Positions 28,701-39,500 of a stretch of DNA of 64,000 nt are shown piece by piece. Position numbers and translations under genes: made by a program. The notes under the pieces were generated by a model. That model saw only the letters and a list, made by a program, of their open reading frames with translations. It ran no database searches and had not been told where the DNA came from. The first letter of the stretch is position 1. Each line of letters begins with the position of its first letter. This DNA is from Porogramme epimiltina (lineage: Eukaryota; Basidiomycota; Agaricomycetes; Polyporales; Polyporaceae): positions 90,330 to 154,329 of the forward strand of contig FTLJ01000050.1 of assembly GCA_900155495.1 (NCBI GenBank). The letters are read 5' to 3'.

Positions 28701-30607
28701 CAAGTTCTCGTTCCCCCCTCCGGGCTCCTTGATGGGAGTCCGTAGTAACACGCGCGCCATCCTGAAGATGACCAACTGCACGTTCACGTACCCTGGTCGG
28801 CCGAAGCCCAGTTTGTACAACGTCAGCTGCGCGCTGTCTCTGTCAAGGTGGGTGGCGGTCCATCCTATGGCATCCGTCTGGCGGTGCTCTAATCTGAGAA
28901 CATCCGATGTAGTCGGGTAGGAATCATAGGTCCTAACGGCGCGGGGAAGTCAACACTTGTCAAGCTTCTCACCGTACGTCACTCCAGCGACTTGAGCATC
29001 GCCAGCTATTCACACTCCACTTGCATCCCAGGGTGAGACCGTTCCCCAGGAGGGTACAGTATACAAGCATCCGGCCCTTCGTATTGGATATGTTTCGCAG
29101 CACGCGACACATCATATTGGTGCGTGGGATAGGCTTGGTATTACATCCTTGCACATCCTCCTGATATCGTACGTCGTCGCCTACAGAGCGTCATCTGGAG
29201 AAGACGCCGATCCAATACATCCAGTGGCGTTTCCAGGACGGACATGATCGTAAGCGCTTATATAACCATCTTGCGTGAACATTTCGCTGACTATTCGCGA
29301 GCGTAGGTGAGATCTTGGAAAAGGCCACCCGTGTTCTCACCGACGAGGAGAAGGCGCTGCTCGAGACTGAATTCGTGGGGAAGAACGGACAGCGGCGCAA
29401 GCTTGAGGTTTGTCACCCCTCCGGTGTTGATCGGTTGTATGGGTTATGCTGACCGCCGCTCTTTGTCCACAGTTGATCATGGGCCGTCAGAAGCTCAAGA
29501 AGTCACTCCAGTACGAGATTAAGTGGCGAGGTGCGCATTTTGAAGATCATGGATCGCAGCCCCATCGTTAAGCGTGATCTGACACCAAATGTTGATAGGC
29601 TTGGATCACAAGTTCAACACCTGGATCCCGCGTGAAGAGCTCTTCCAGAAGGGTTTCTCCAAGCTCGTTCAACAGTTCGATGATCTGGAGTCTTCTCGTG
29701 AGGGTGCTGGTCAACGCGACACGGCTGCGCACGTTGTCAGGAAGCACCTGGAAGATATCGGACTGGATGGCGATATCGCTCAATACAACGAAATCTCTGG
29801 ATTGTCTGGTGGTATGTGACATATCTTCATGTCGTCACTTCATCAACTAAATTCGCACTACACTATCTGTAGGTCAAAAGATCAAGCTGGTCATTGCTGC
29901 GTGTTTGTGGAACAACCCGCAGGTGCGGCAGGCCGATTGATATATACTTATTCCTTCTGGACTTACCATCCTTTTACGTGTTTCGTCGTCGTCTAGATCT
30001 GTGTGCTAGACGAGCCTAGCAACTTCTTGGACCGCGAAGCTCTGGGAGGCTTAGCAGTTGCTATCCGGGACTGGGCTGGCGCAGTCGTAAGTGACATTTC
30101 GCCTCGGTTGGCCGGTAGCACAGCAACTCACTCTATTCTCGTTTCAGGTCATCATCTCCCACAACGAAGAGTTCGTGACTGCGCTCTGTAAGTGGTCCCC
30201 CGTGATATAGTACGTCGTAGCACAGCCTGACTGACTCTCTTCTTTCTTCTCCCCCTTTTCCCCCGTCCACCGCAGGCCCGGAGATCTGGAACGTCGACGC
30301 GGGCCGCATGACTCACAAGGGCAAGATCGCCGTCGTCGAGGACGCGTTCGCGGTCAAGTCGCCCAAGGGCTCCGGCGCGAACACGCCCGCGCTCGCCTCG
30401 CGCGCACAGACCCCCGCCGCGTCCGCCGCGGCGACGCCCGCAGGGTCCGGCGCAGAGAACGGCGCGGCGACGCCGCCCGTCATGAAGAAGAAGAAGAAGA
30501 TGACCCGCAACCAGATGAAGGCGCAGGAGGAGCGTCGCCGCGTCCGCAAGCTCAACTGGCTCGCGTTCGGCGGCCCGAAGCCCGAAGACACTGACAGCGA
30601 CGCTTGA
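25726..30607 (+). CDS. TEF3: translation elongation factor 3 (eEF3), ABC-F type ATPase
   Basis: Twenty exons: 25726-25810, 25870-25933, 26409-26826, 26883-27242, 27300-27984, 28070-28242, 28300-28311, 28372-28457, 28511-28559, 28615-28847, 28913-28973, 29032-29119, 29187-29249, 29307-29407, 29473-29530, 29599-29811, 29873-29922, 29997-30086, 30148-30187, 30276-30607; 1086 aa, close to yeast eEF3. It is a fungal ATPase that binds the ribosome, promotes E-site tRNA release and assists eEF1A delivery. N-terminal HEAT repeats (about 1-310) lead into ABC1: GTNGSGKST, GGLSGGWKMKLELARAM, LLLLDEPTNHLD. ABC2 follows: IIGPNGAGKST, the chromodomain-like insertion with YEIKWRGLDHKFNTWIP, ISGLSGGQKIKL, ICVLDEPSNFLD and IISHNEEF. 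The end is Ala/Pro-rich then Lys-rich (MKKKKKMTRNQMK). A 12-nt exon encodes PTNH of ABC1. A second ATG lies at 25741. Confidence 0.97.
25934..26408 (+). other. unusually long intron 2 of eEF3
   Basis: 475 nt, against about 50-100 nt for most other introns in this gene. It starts GTGAGT and ends CGACTATAG. I searched for intronic snoRNA boxes: CTGA occurs, but no matching RTGATGA box C with terminal stem was found, and there is no open frame of note. It may hold a transcriptional or splicing element. Confidence 0.6.
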
Positions 30608-32597
30608 GCGGACCCGAACCATGGCTAGGGGGCCTGGATCCGATCCTGGCGATGTATCTCGGACGCCGATTCTTGTGTGGCTCCATACAGTACGGGTGCG
30701 GTCCTGGCGTGGAAATGGACCGTCTTCTGTACAGTTCCCTACTTCATCTTCACTGTCCTCCTAGAGCACATTACGTACCGTAGTGATCTACTATTCTTTT
30801 GAGACATGCCGTCTGCACGCGCGATAACCACGCAACCTCAGTGTTCCTCTATCTCACCGCTTCTCCCACAACGGATCCAGAACGCAGTCGTGCTCTCCCT
30901 CCTCTGCACCCAGGCTCTCATTAGACTTCGCGCGCGCGAGCGTAAATTTTGTTTCTCCGTGCTTCGCATCGGCGCCCACGGAGAGCAGTGTACGGCCCAA
31001 GCGCACCTAGATAATTCGCCCACAGGCGGCGCGACCAGAAGGAGGGATGTGGTCAGGGTCCCCCCCCCCCGCACGAAGTCTGGCCCGTCGGAGACACACG
31101 CGCGCAGGCTTGTCGTGGGTGCTGCACCGTAACCGACTGAGGGAGAGCACAGGAAGGGGTGCACACGTGTGATCTAAATGGATTTCAGGGCCCACACGTC
31201 GACGGCGCAGTCCAGCTGTGCGTCGGTGCCCAGTCCATGGGGTCACAGTGGTGTGTGGTGGGGGCTACCGCTGCCGTGACAGTAGCGGTAGCGGGGTGCG
31301 GACGGGTGTGGCAGGTTTAGTCGGTGGATAGTAGGCGGGGAAGTAGCTAGGTGGTGCGTATGTAGCTAGGTCGGTGCACGGATGTGGGGGCACCGGTGAG
31401 AAGAGGAATAGTACAGAGGGGGTTTCTAGTACAGGTCGATTGTCTACGGCGTAGCGGTACAGAGTGGGTGAGAAGATAAATAGCTGTTCTAGTCGGTACA
31501 ACGTGGTCCAGTCGGCAGTCCCGAGAGTAGTCCAGAACGATGATGCGACCCGAGACGATGCGGGATGCGTGCGGATAAATATGCGAATGAGTGGATGCGG
31601 GGGTGCGGGGAGGCAGTGCGATGCGGGGAAGAGGATGCGAGAGAGAACGTGTGCGCAGATGGTGGTGCGTGCGTGTGTGGAGGGTCCAATGAGCGGATGT
31701 GCGGGTCGGCCGGTTAATGAGCGTCGGACGGATCGAGAGCGTCGCGGGTCGTGGGTCGTGGTGGATACGCGGGAGTGCTGATAAATAGCGGCGGCGCGGG
31801 TGGGCGCGCCGTCGATGCAGATGCGAGGAGAGATGGATGCCGGAATGCCTGTGACGTGCAGGGGTGAGAATAAATAGAAGGAAAGAGGAATATGAACCGC
31901 GGTCTGAAGAACCCGTGGGGGGACGGGCCAAGAAAGAGAAAAAAAGCGAATAAAAAAGGGCACCCTCGTTGCGAATCAATGCAACGCGCGCGCGTTGGGA
32001 CGCACCGCGACACAACGCGAGCAGACGAACGAGCAAGCAACGGTGAAGGGTGCGAAACGCGAAGCAAAGTTCCAACAAGGGAATAATGATACGGACAAAG
32101 GTCAAAAGTCAAACAAAGCGAAGTGAAGGTCGAAAAGCAAGAAAAGAAAAGAAAAGGTGGATGGATGGATAGGGATGGGATGGGATGGGCCGATGGACTG
32201 GGATGCGTAGTATACAGTGCGTGCGATAGCGATAGCGAATAAATAGACGACGAAATAGCGTGTGGGGTGTCGGAATATAGCGGAGGGTAGGATACGAATG
32301 CGGCCTGGATCTTCTTGGTAGTATGTGGGGGCCCGAAATAGAGGGTCGGTCGTCGGCGGAAGAGGACTGGCGAGGTCTAGTGCAGGGAAGAGAGGGTCGA
32401 GCGCGTCGGTGGAGGGAGGGGGGGCGCCGCCGGCGTGGGGCAGTGTCGGCGTGAAGAGCGTCAGAACGAACAGGGACCAGCATAGGGGGATGGGACTGGA
32501 GGAAGCTTGCAGCGGAAAGCGCGGGCGGGCGGCGTCGCGCGCACAACGGAAGGGCGCGCAACGGGCGCAGTTGGGCGGCGACGATGGGGGTTCATCG
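30608..32597. other. intergenic between convergent eEF3 and C2H2 gene
   Basis: The eEF3 3' flank is up to about 31250. From 31260 to 32330 the minus strand is pyrimidine-rich and low in complexity, consistent with a long 3' UTR of the zinc-finger gene. It contains five spaced ATAAATA elements (CTATTTAT on the zinc-finger sense strand), a perfect 9-bp inverted repeat with an 11-nt loop (31264-31292) and a GGAT-type microsatellite. Open frames of up to 252 codons on the minus strand lack any domain. Confidence 0.45.
32157..32189. repeat. microsatellite (GGAT)n / (GGGAT)n
   Basis: Tandem TGGA and GGGAT units run for about 33 bp within the low-complexity flank. Confidence 0.65.
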
Positions 32598-33664
32598 TCA
32601 CTTGCGCGAGTTGGGCGAGGAGGACTCGGAGGAGGGGTACTCCTCCTCCTCCATCTCCTCCTCGAGTTCGGCCCCCTGCGCGCTCGCGCCGCGCGTGTGC
32701 ACGCGTGCGTGCCGGCGCATGTTGCTCTGGACGCTGAAGCTCCTTCCACAGCCTTCGTAGGGACATGTGAATGCTGTCAGAGGAAAGGCACAGCGTCAGC
32801 GCGCAGATCTTGGGAAAGCATATACGAGAAGAGCGCAGAACTCACGCTTTTCCCCCGTGTGAGTGTTGATGTGTATCTGTAACCGCGCGCGCGACACAGG
32901 ACGGCGTAAGCTCCAACTCACCAAACGCGCGCGCCCGGAGTGGCTCCAGAGGCGCGCGCGACACACGGGCAAATGAAAAAGCGCGCGCACCTTCAGACTG
33001 CTCGGCCTAGTGAAGCCCTTGCCGCAGTAGCTGCACTCGTACCGCGAGGACGAGCCGCGGTCGCCCGCGCCCGCGTCCGGGTGGTACGGCTGGTGCTGGG
33101 GGCCCGGGGCGCTCGCCATGCCCGGGTGTGCCATGGCGTGCGCGCCCGCGTACGGGTAGCTCCCCGTCGGGATGGGCCCGCGCGGGTGCTGGGCGTACTG
33201 GGGCGGGTAGCCCTGGGGGTACGCAGGCATCCCCTGCGGGTGCGGATGCGGGGGCGCGGGTGCGGGCGCGTACGCGTATGATGCGGGGTCCGATGCGTTC
33301 CGGGGGTGGTGCGAGCCCGAGGGGTGGCGCGTCGCGTCGGGGTACCCGGGGTAGGCTTGTGGAGCGCCGGGGGTGAAGGGGCGGGGCGCGGGGGACGCGG
33401 CGCCGCGCGAGGCGTATCGGGGGTCCTCTTCCGCCAACTGGAGGCGGGTCATGTGGGGAGAGCCTTGCTGGCGGGCCTGCTGTGGAGGCACGGACCGCGC
33501 GAGCTCCTCTGGGCGGGTGCGCGTGGGCGCGCGTGAGAGGTGATCGACATGGGTGCAGGTTGGGGCGTACCTCTAAAGATTTGCCGAATGGGAGGAAGCG
33601 TCGGCCTCTGCTCGCCTCGTCCAGAGGACTCGCTTGAGGAAGAGGATGACTGACGAGGCGGCAT
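32598..33664 (-). CDS. C2H2 zinc-finger transcription factor (two fingers, C-terminal)
   Basis: Four exons, upper to lower: 33571-33664, 32991-33508, 32846-32876, 32598-32773; 272 aa. The N-terminus is Ser-rich with PTLPPIRQIFR; the middle is rich in Pro, Tyr, His and Gly. Two classical fingers follow: [28 protein letters not shown] (His pair in the next exon) and PFTCPYEGCGRSFSVQSNMR-RHARVH, joined by a standard TGEKP linker. The tail is acidic (EEEMEEEEYPSSESSSP). Each of the three introns falls in or beside finger-coding DNA, and the 31-nt exon encodes only the end of finger 1. A sequence-specific nuclear regulator; no specific orthologue recognised. The 1.9-kb upstream region contains a 20-bp palindrome. 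Confidence 0.85.
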
Positions 33665-35568
33665 GGCACGAACGCTGTAGTTGGAAGTGGGCGGGGGGTG
33701 AGAAGATCACAGGGATGGGGAAAACGGGGAGAGAGGGAGAGACAGAGCTATATGTAGGGACCCAACGAACAGTTGGCCACAGCCGCGCCGTAGAAGTGGT
33801 CGTGTCGGGTAGCGGCGGTCGATCTGAAAATTGGATCTCAGGCCCTGCGTGAATGTCACCTTGATCACCGGCGACACCATTACGACTGTGTCGACACGTC
33901 TCCATGTATCTGGAGAGGCTCGACAACGGACTGATGACAGTCGTCACTACGAGCGAAGGCGCCGGGGAGGTCAAACAACATCGTTGTTCGTATTTGCAGC
34001 ACGCGCGAGGGCGAGAAGGCGCAGGAAACGGGGACCGCTGCGTGGGCGTCGGAGCGAGGGGATGATGGCGCGCGGAAGAGATGGGCTGGGGCCGCGACTC
34101 GAGCGCGTCGGGGAGAAAGGGCGGCGTGGGCGCCAGAGTGCCAGTGGACGCGGAGCGGGGAAGGGCGTCTACGGGGCGCGGCGAGATCGAGAGGCAAGAT
34201 CGAGGTGAGGGTGGGAGGGGATCAGGATCAGAGCAGGGGGCAACTCCGGTCAGCGTCACTCGATGGCCACATGCGGGCATGCTCACTGCTGCCGTCGCGG
34301 GCTGAGCTCGCCCTCGCGCGCCCTGCCCCCTGCCGGTCACCGTCGTCGCACCCGCATCGACAGGGCAGGGCGCACGCTGCAGCGTGCACGCGGGCCCCAT
34401 GATCGCCCAGCGATGGGTTGCGAAGGTTAACCTTCGCACGTCAATCCCCCTTCGATCCCGAATTCTGTTTCTGTTCACCAGCCGCGCCGGTGCCAGTGCC
34501 AGTGCCAGTGCCCGACCACCAAACACCCAACGCCTCCGAGTCGACCCGCGCCGCCCTGCCTCACCCCGGCACCCGCGTCGTTTTCGGACCTGTAGGTAGG
34601 GCAACCCCAGCCCTTCCGCGCTCCTCGCCTCACACGCACCCCCCGGCACGGTTTCAAATCCACCACCCCCTCAGACGTAGACAATGCTGCCCATTCCGGG
34701 CATCTGTCCCGACCATGCTTGCACGGACATAGCCAGTGCACCGCGCCCTCTCCCGCGCCCTCGCCCGCCTCCATTGCACCCGCCGGCACTCCCATCCTGT
34801 CCACGACGGAGCGTCGCAGCTGCCGTTCCGGGCACGAGCGAGTGATCAGCACGACATACCGCCACCGCTGCCCGCCCCGGGCTTAGGATCCGTGCACCGC
34901 GATCCAGAGGCTCGCGGTGGGCCCCCGCCGCCGCGCTCCATGCGGTGATCTTCACGGCCCCCCACGACGCCCGTTTTGTCTGTGTGGCCACATTCGCCAT
35001 GCACCACCGCTCGCGGGTGCTATGACAATCCGTCAGTGCACTCGTGGCCACGCAGACGCCCCCCGCTGCGTACTACGATCACCCACAACTTCGAGCCACG
35101 CGAGATCATCATCAATCATCTCTGCCTTTCCCCCCTTCCCTCATCCCCAAACCGGGACCGGAGCCCGCGCGCTCGCCGAAGGCCCGCGTCGGATTGGCCC
35201 GGCGCGCGCGCTCGCGGGGGCTGCTGCCCTCCACGCAATCAGAACATTCAGAACGCGCCCTGGGATCTGCCCTCCAAAGAACGGCGCATTTCGACTCTCT
35301 CGAAGTGATGGATACAGGAGCAAGGTACCGCTATAGAACAAGACACGGACGCGAGCCTGCCTGCCGCGCCCGTCCAAGGCTCGCCGACGGCTCACTTTGC
35401 GCAAGCGCGGCAGCCGCCCCGGAGCGCGATCGCCACATGTTTTGGGCCACCACCAAGCAGCCCTCCGGGACCGGGAAAAAAGAAACCACAACGGCCAGTC
35501 CTCGAGCGCGGCCGAGCTGGGCAGCGCCATTGCCCAGGCGGGTGGAGGAGGCGGGGTCGCGGCGTAAG
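33665..35568. other. intergenic, upstream of the C2H2 gene
   Basis: 1.9 kb between two minus-strand genes; it holds the promoter of the C2H2 gene and the 3' flank of BolA. No coding feature. A perfect palindrome lies at 34419-34438, and a threefold GTGCCA-type repeat (CCAGTGCCAGTGCCAGTGCC) at about 34492-34511. Confidence 0.4.
34419..34438. repeat. perfect 20-bp palindrome
   Basis: TGCGAAGGTTAACCTTCGCA reads identically on both strands, with no spacer. It lies about 755 bp upstream of the C2H2 start codon. Confidence 0.8.
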
Positions 35569-36563
35569 CTACGCCGGCGTCGCTGCCGGCTGCGGCTCCT
35601 CCGTCGGCGTCTTCGTCTTGAGCGAGAGCGCGTGCAGCCCCGCGGCGAACTCGTCCGAGAGCGCGGCGTATATCATCCTGTGCCGCTGCATCGTGTTCTA
35701 GAAACCGAGTGCCGCGGCGGCCAGGGACGCACGCACGCGACACGCGCGCGTGGGGGCGACGACGACAGCAACTCGTCAGTCCGACAGCGTCGACGACAAC
35801 GAGCAGGGGAAGGGGTTGGGGAAGGGATTGGGGGGTAGGGAGGGAGAGACACGGGGCGCGAGCTCAAACATGACGCACCTTCCCCTGGAACGCTTCTGAT
35901 ACGACGCGGACCGAGAAATCTGTACACACAACGACAAACGAGATCTGGGTCAGTTCGGATGGAGCGCCCCGCGAGCCGCGCGCGCAGAACAAGGCAGCCT
36001 TCGGAGGCGTGCGTCCGACGCAATGAGTAGCGAAGGGGAAAGAACGCACGGGTCTCGCCGTTGCCGCCGCCAACGGTCCGCATTGGGGCGTGATGCCTGT
36101 GTTTCCACGAGTCGTTCGTGATCTCGAGCTGCGACGGGCTGAGGAGGTCCACGAGCTGTTGGTGGTGGTGTTGACGCGAAAGTTTGTGATGCGCGTTTGT
36201 TGTTTGTTGCGGTTCCGTGTGGGGGGCGAGCACAGGCCGGGCGTGGGTGTGAGAACGGCATTAGTGAGTCACTGGCACGCTGGGGGCGCAGATACTAGCA
36301 CAGGAAAGGTGTATGGGCCACGTGTGCGGGCCCGTATTGGCTCGCCACGGGAACGGGGAGGGGAGGGGGAGGGGGAGATGGAGACAGAGATGCGGGGCAG
36401 ACGGGCGCACCTTTGCGCGTATGGCGAGCTCGACTGGGCCCGCGGGAGTCGTCGGCTCGGCCCTGGGATCAGCGGTGGTAGACATGGTCGCGGTGATGAA
36501 GGCCGCTCTGGCGGAGGGACGGTTTCGAACGAGGGCGATGGCCAATCGCCTGGGTGCAAGCAT
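35569..36563 (-). CDS. BOL1: BolA-family protein with mitochondrial-type presequence
   Basis: Four exons, upper to lower: 36411-36563, 36050-36155, 35879-35919, 35569-35697; 142 aa. BolA proteins pair with monothiol glutaredoxins and help place 4Fe-4S clusters in mitochondrial enzymes. The N-terminus (MLAPRRLAIALVRNRPSARA) is rich in Arg/Ala/Leu and lacks acids, a good matrix-targeting sequence. The fold follows: GPVELAIRAKLVDLLSPSQ, then LEITNDSWKHRHHAPM, the split THFSVRVVSEAFQGK, and QRHRMIYAALSDEF with the conserved His, ending HALSLKTKTPTEEP. An internal Met at codon 27 (MSTTADPRAE, 36485) could start a form without the presequence. The assignment to BOL1 rather than BOL3 is likely but not certain. 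Confidence 0.9.
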
Positions 36564-39500
36564 CGAGCGAAAGCTGTGCGCAAGGCAGAGCTGGTGCCAG
36601 CTGTGGGTGCTGGTATATCGTGCTTGGCGCCTGATTGCTCCCGCTCGGATGTTTTGTGCAGCTGAGACCTCTTCCGGCGAGACAGAAGCCGAAACGCGGG
36701 GGGTCTAAGGAGCAGAGGGACCGCACGAGAGCGCAGGAAAGAGGAGCAAGGACCAAGTCGCGCGTCATGTCGACACCGCGTGGCTTGACGCACAGGCGGG
36801 CGGCCCGTCCCTTGCCGCCCGTCGGCTCCGGAGGATGTTCCCGCGCGTCTGATCCGCCGGGAGATGGTCTCTGGGGCTCCAATCGTGAATCTCAGCCACG
36901 ACCTCCAACAAGTTCCACGCCGAAGCGGCTCGGGCGTGCTGGCAGACGACAATCCGATTGTTGCCGTTTACCCATTTTCTAAGCCCGGACGCCCACGTCG
37001 GGTTCGGAATGCCGATGACATGACGGTGCAGCTTCCCTCAGTTGCCCCCTGAGCTCAGCAACCCCGCTCTTGCCAACCTAGTACGGTGAGCGAAGCCGCA
37101 GTTCTGTCTCAGCTAGCTACCGCTGAACTTCGACTTCTTCCGTTCCCAGATCGTCATTGCCATCTGATCGTCTTTCGCAGCAGCGAAGAAGATGCACCTC
37201 ACTGGGGGCATAGGAATAACACGCCTGGCTCCGACGAGCACGCACGACGAAACCTTTCCGAGGAAGTGTAATCTCTACGCCTGCCGCAGCTCCCATGCAC
37301 AGTAAGTGGTAGAGTCGTGCTTCTAGGCTATTGACCGTTGCAGTGCTTTTGACACAGAAACCAGGTATAGGTCCTTCGCCGAGATCCTAGGGATGCGGGT
37401 AGGCATCGGGCCTAGGGTCTCTACGTGACCAGCTCCGGTCGAACACTGCGCGCGCGACAGGTACAATGTATCGAGGCCTCTAAAGAAGTTACTGCGGTGG
37501 ACGCTCGCTCGAAGGTTCTCTTCTAGACGTCCGGTTCGAGCTTCTTCCTCGGCCGAACTTGCGCGTTTCGTTAGGCCGGCCAATCTCGACGGCCCTGGGA
37601 CCATCTCACTTTGCCGGTATGTGGATGCCAACTCGGGCAGTGCGCTAGCTCCGCTAATTGTTGGACACCTCACAGAGCTTCGCCGTGCCCACCTGCACGA
37701 TGCACAGGAGAAGCGTTTTCAATATTGAACAAGTATCTAGATAGGCCGCTTCGCGGGCGCTAGATAATTGCCTACATCTATCTTTTAGTCGGGTGACTAG
37801 AAGAATCTTTACGGTATGGGGTCATTCATCACGTCGACAGGTACACGGTACGTTATTCGCCCAGTATCTAACTGCCTTCCGCTGACGCCGCAGGTGGTAA
37901 TGCTCGTCAGAAGATGTTTGTCTCCACATTGCACTGCGGGTCCAGTCTCAAACGGATGCCACGGTCCCCGGTTGCCGAGCGAGGACGCCAGAGAACATAG
38001 AAGATACACACTGCTTCTAACACCATCCGTCGGTGTACCGGCAAAAATATATTACCCAGGCTTAACTCCGGTATCGGGGCGCACAACCCGGTGGATGCAA
38101 ATCCAACCCCCACATTCCTGGAGGAACCTTCCTTGATCACGGGCGGTCGTTCGTTTCAATGACCCTGCGAATCCGTCTCCCATCGACAAACTCGGGAGGC
38201 TCGGTGTGTACAGCCATCGCCCACCCCCCTCTCCTCCCCCGAGGCCGCGCGCACCAGCAAGCCGCCGGTCAATATCAGCGCCCCGCATCGAGGAGGAAAC
38301 CCTGGCTCCCCGCGCCCGCGCTGTCGCGACATCAAAGTCGGCGCCCTCTCCGCAGCGCAGACAATAACACGTCACGGTGCGCCGGCCCGCGTCCGCCTTC
38401 TTGATCGCCGTTTGAACGAGCACCCTTGTAGCCTCCTGTGGGTGCACGGCCTTTGCACGGAGTGTCTGGGTGCGCCCCTGTCCCCGCCCCAGCCCCGGTG
38501 TTAGCCGCCCGCTCGACCGACCAAATGAGCCGTAGTGCATGTTCGTGGGCCAGAATTTGAAAGAGGGGCCATCGCGCCGTCTGCTGGCGTGCTCGCTGGC
38601 TGCCACGTAGCCTGGATCGTGGCCAAAATGCTCCCACCCACTCACCAGGGGCAAAGCCTGATTTGATGCCGGGCAGCGTGCATCTGGTCCAGGTACCACT
38701 TTCCACTTCACCCGAGGACGTGTTTCGCTGATCCCGCTCTTCGCATGCTAAGTAGGTAGCTGATCCGCACTTCATCGGGGAGGCCAGGATCTTCCTGAAG
38801 GTGGATATACGTGCTTCGATTGGCGACTTCGGCGCTCGGTCACGACACGGCGTTCGACCCCGTATTTGAATACAACGAAGTTGAACACAGCTTCCGGCAG
38901 GACTCGTAGAGATATTGGATGGCTACACATCGACAACGTCTCCATAAATGATCTCGTCGACATGCTGAAGGTGATGCCGGACCGACATTGTAGGATAAAG
39001 GGCAGTTGGTAGGTACATAACCCCACTAACTCTATAAATCGAGTTGAGTATCCCTCTCACAACTAGGCCTTCAAGTTTCATGGCACCCCTTCTACGCCAC
39101 AACCACGTGTTCATCATTCAGTGCTTTTACAGAAGAACGTGGCCTCGGGGGTGGTTTAATCCCCCAGACTCGGCTTTAGCGGTCCTACGTTTGCGGTTGG
39201 CGTGGTTTCCGTGACTATCGACTCTATTCACCTCGTGCAGTCTTCACTGCAATTGATTGACGGTACACGGCGTCTGCAGATGCGCCTCGCCAACCTCCAC
39301 ACGTGCAGTACTTCGTCAATAACATCGTTTGACGGATACTGGTGGCGCGATACTAGAAGGGCTTGGCAAATACTCGCTGTAACCAGGGCGTGACAGACTT
39401 TCGCCCGTACGCCGTGTCGAACCCGAAAACCGCGGGATGAGACGAGATTTAAGGGTGTAATCCATATTGCCGAGCACCCAGCCCGCGTCCGACCTCGGGA

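Noticed and set aside
31264..31292. 9-bp perfect inverted repeat as a transcription terminator
   Set aside because: Eukaryotic polymerase II does not use such hairpins for termination, and no T-tract follows; noted only as a structure.
31265..32105. 232- to 252-codon open frames on the minus strand
   Set aside because: Low-complexity Pro/Ser/Thr/His/Arg translation of pyrimidine-rich DNA, with two overlapping frames equally open; better explained as the 3' flank of the zinc-finger gene.
37290..37570. tRNA-like pieces (GTGGTAGAGTCG and GGTTCGAGC)
   Set aside because: The two boxes are about 240 nt apart and neither is flanked by stems of a cloverleaf.
38300..38420. Cys-rich peptide TVTCYCLRCGEG as a possible transposase zinc ribbon
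   Set aside because: No continuation of a Tnp2 or other transposase domain follows, and the surrounding frame lacks coding character; most likely chance.
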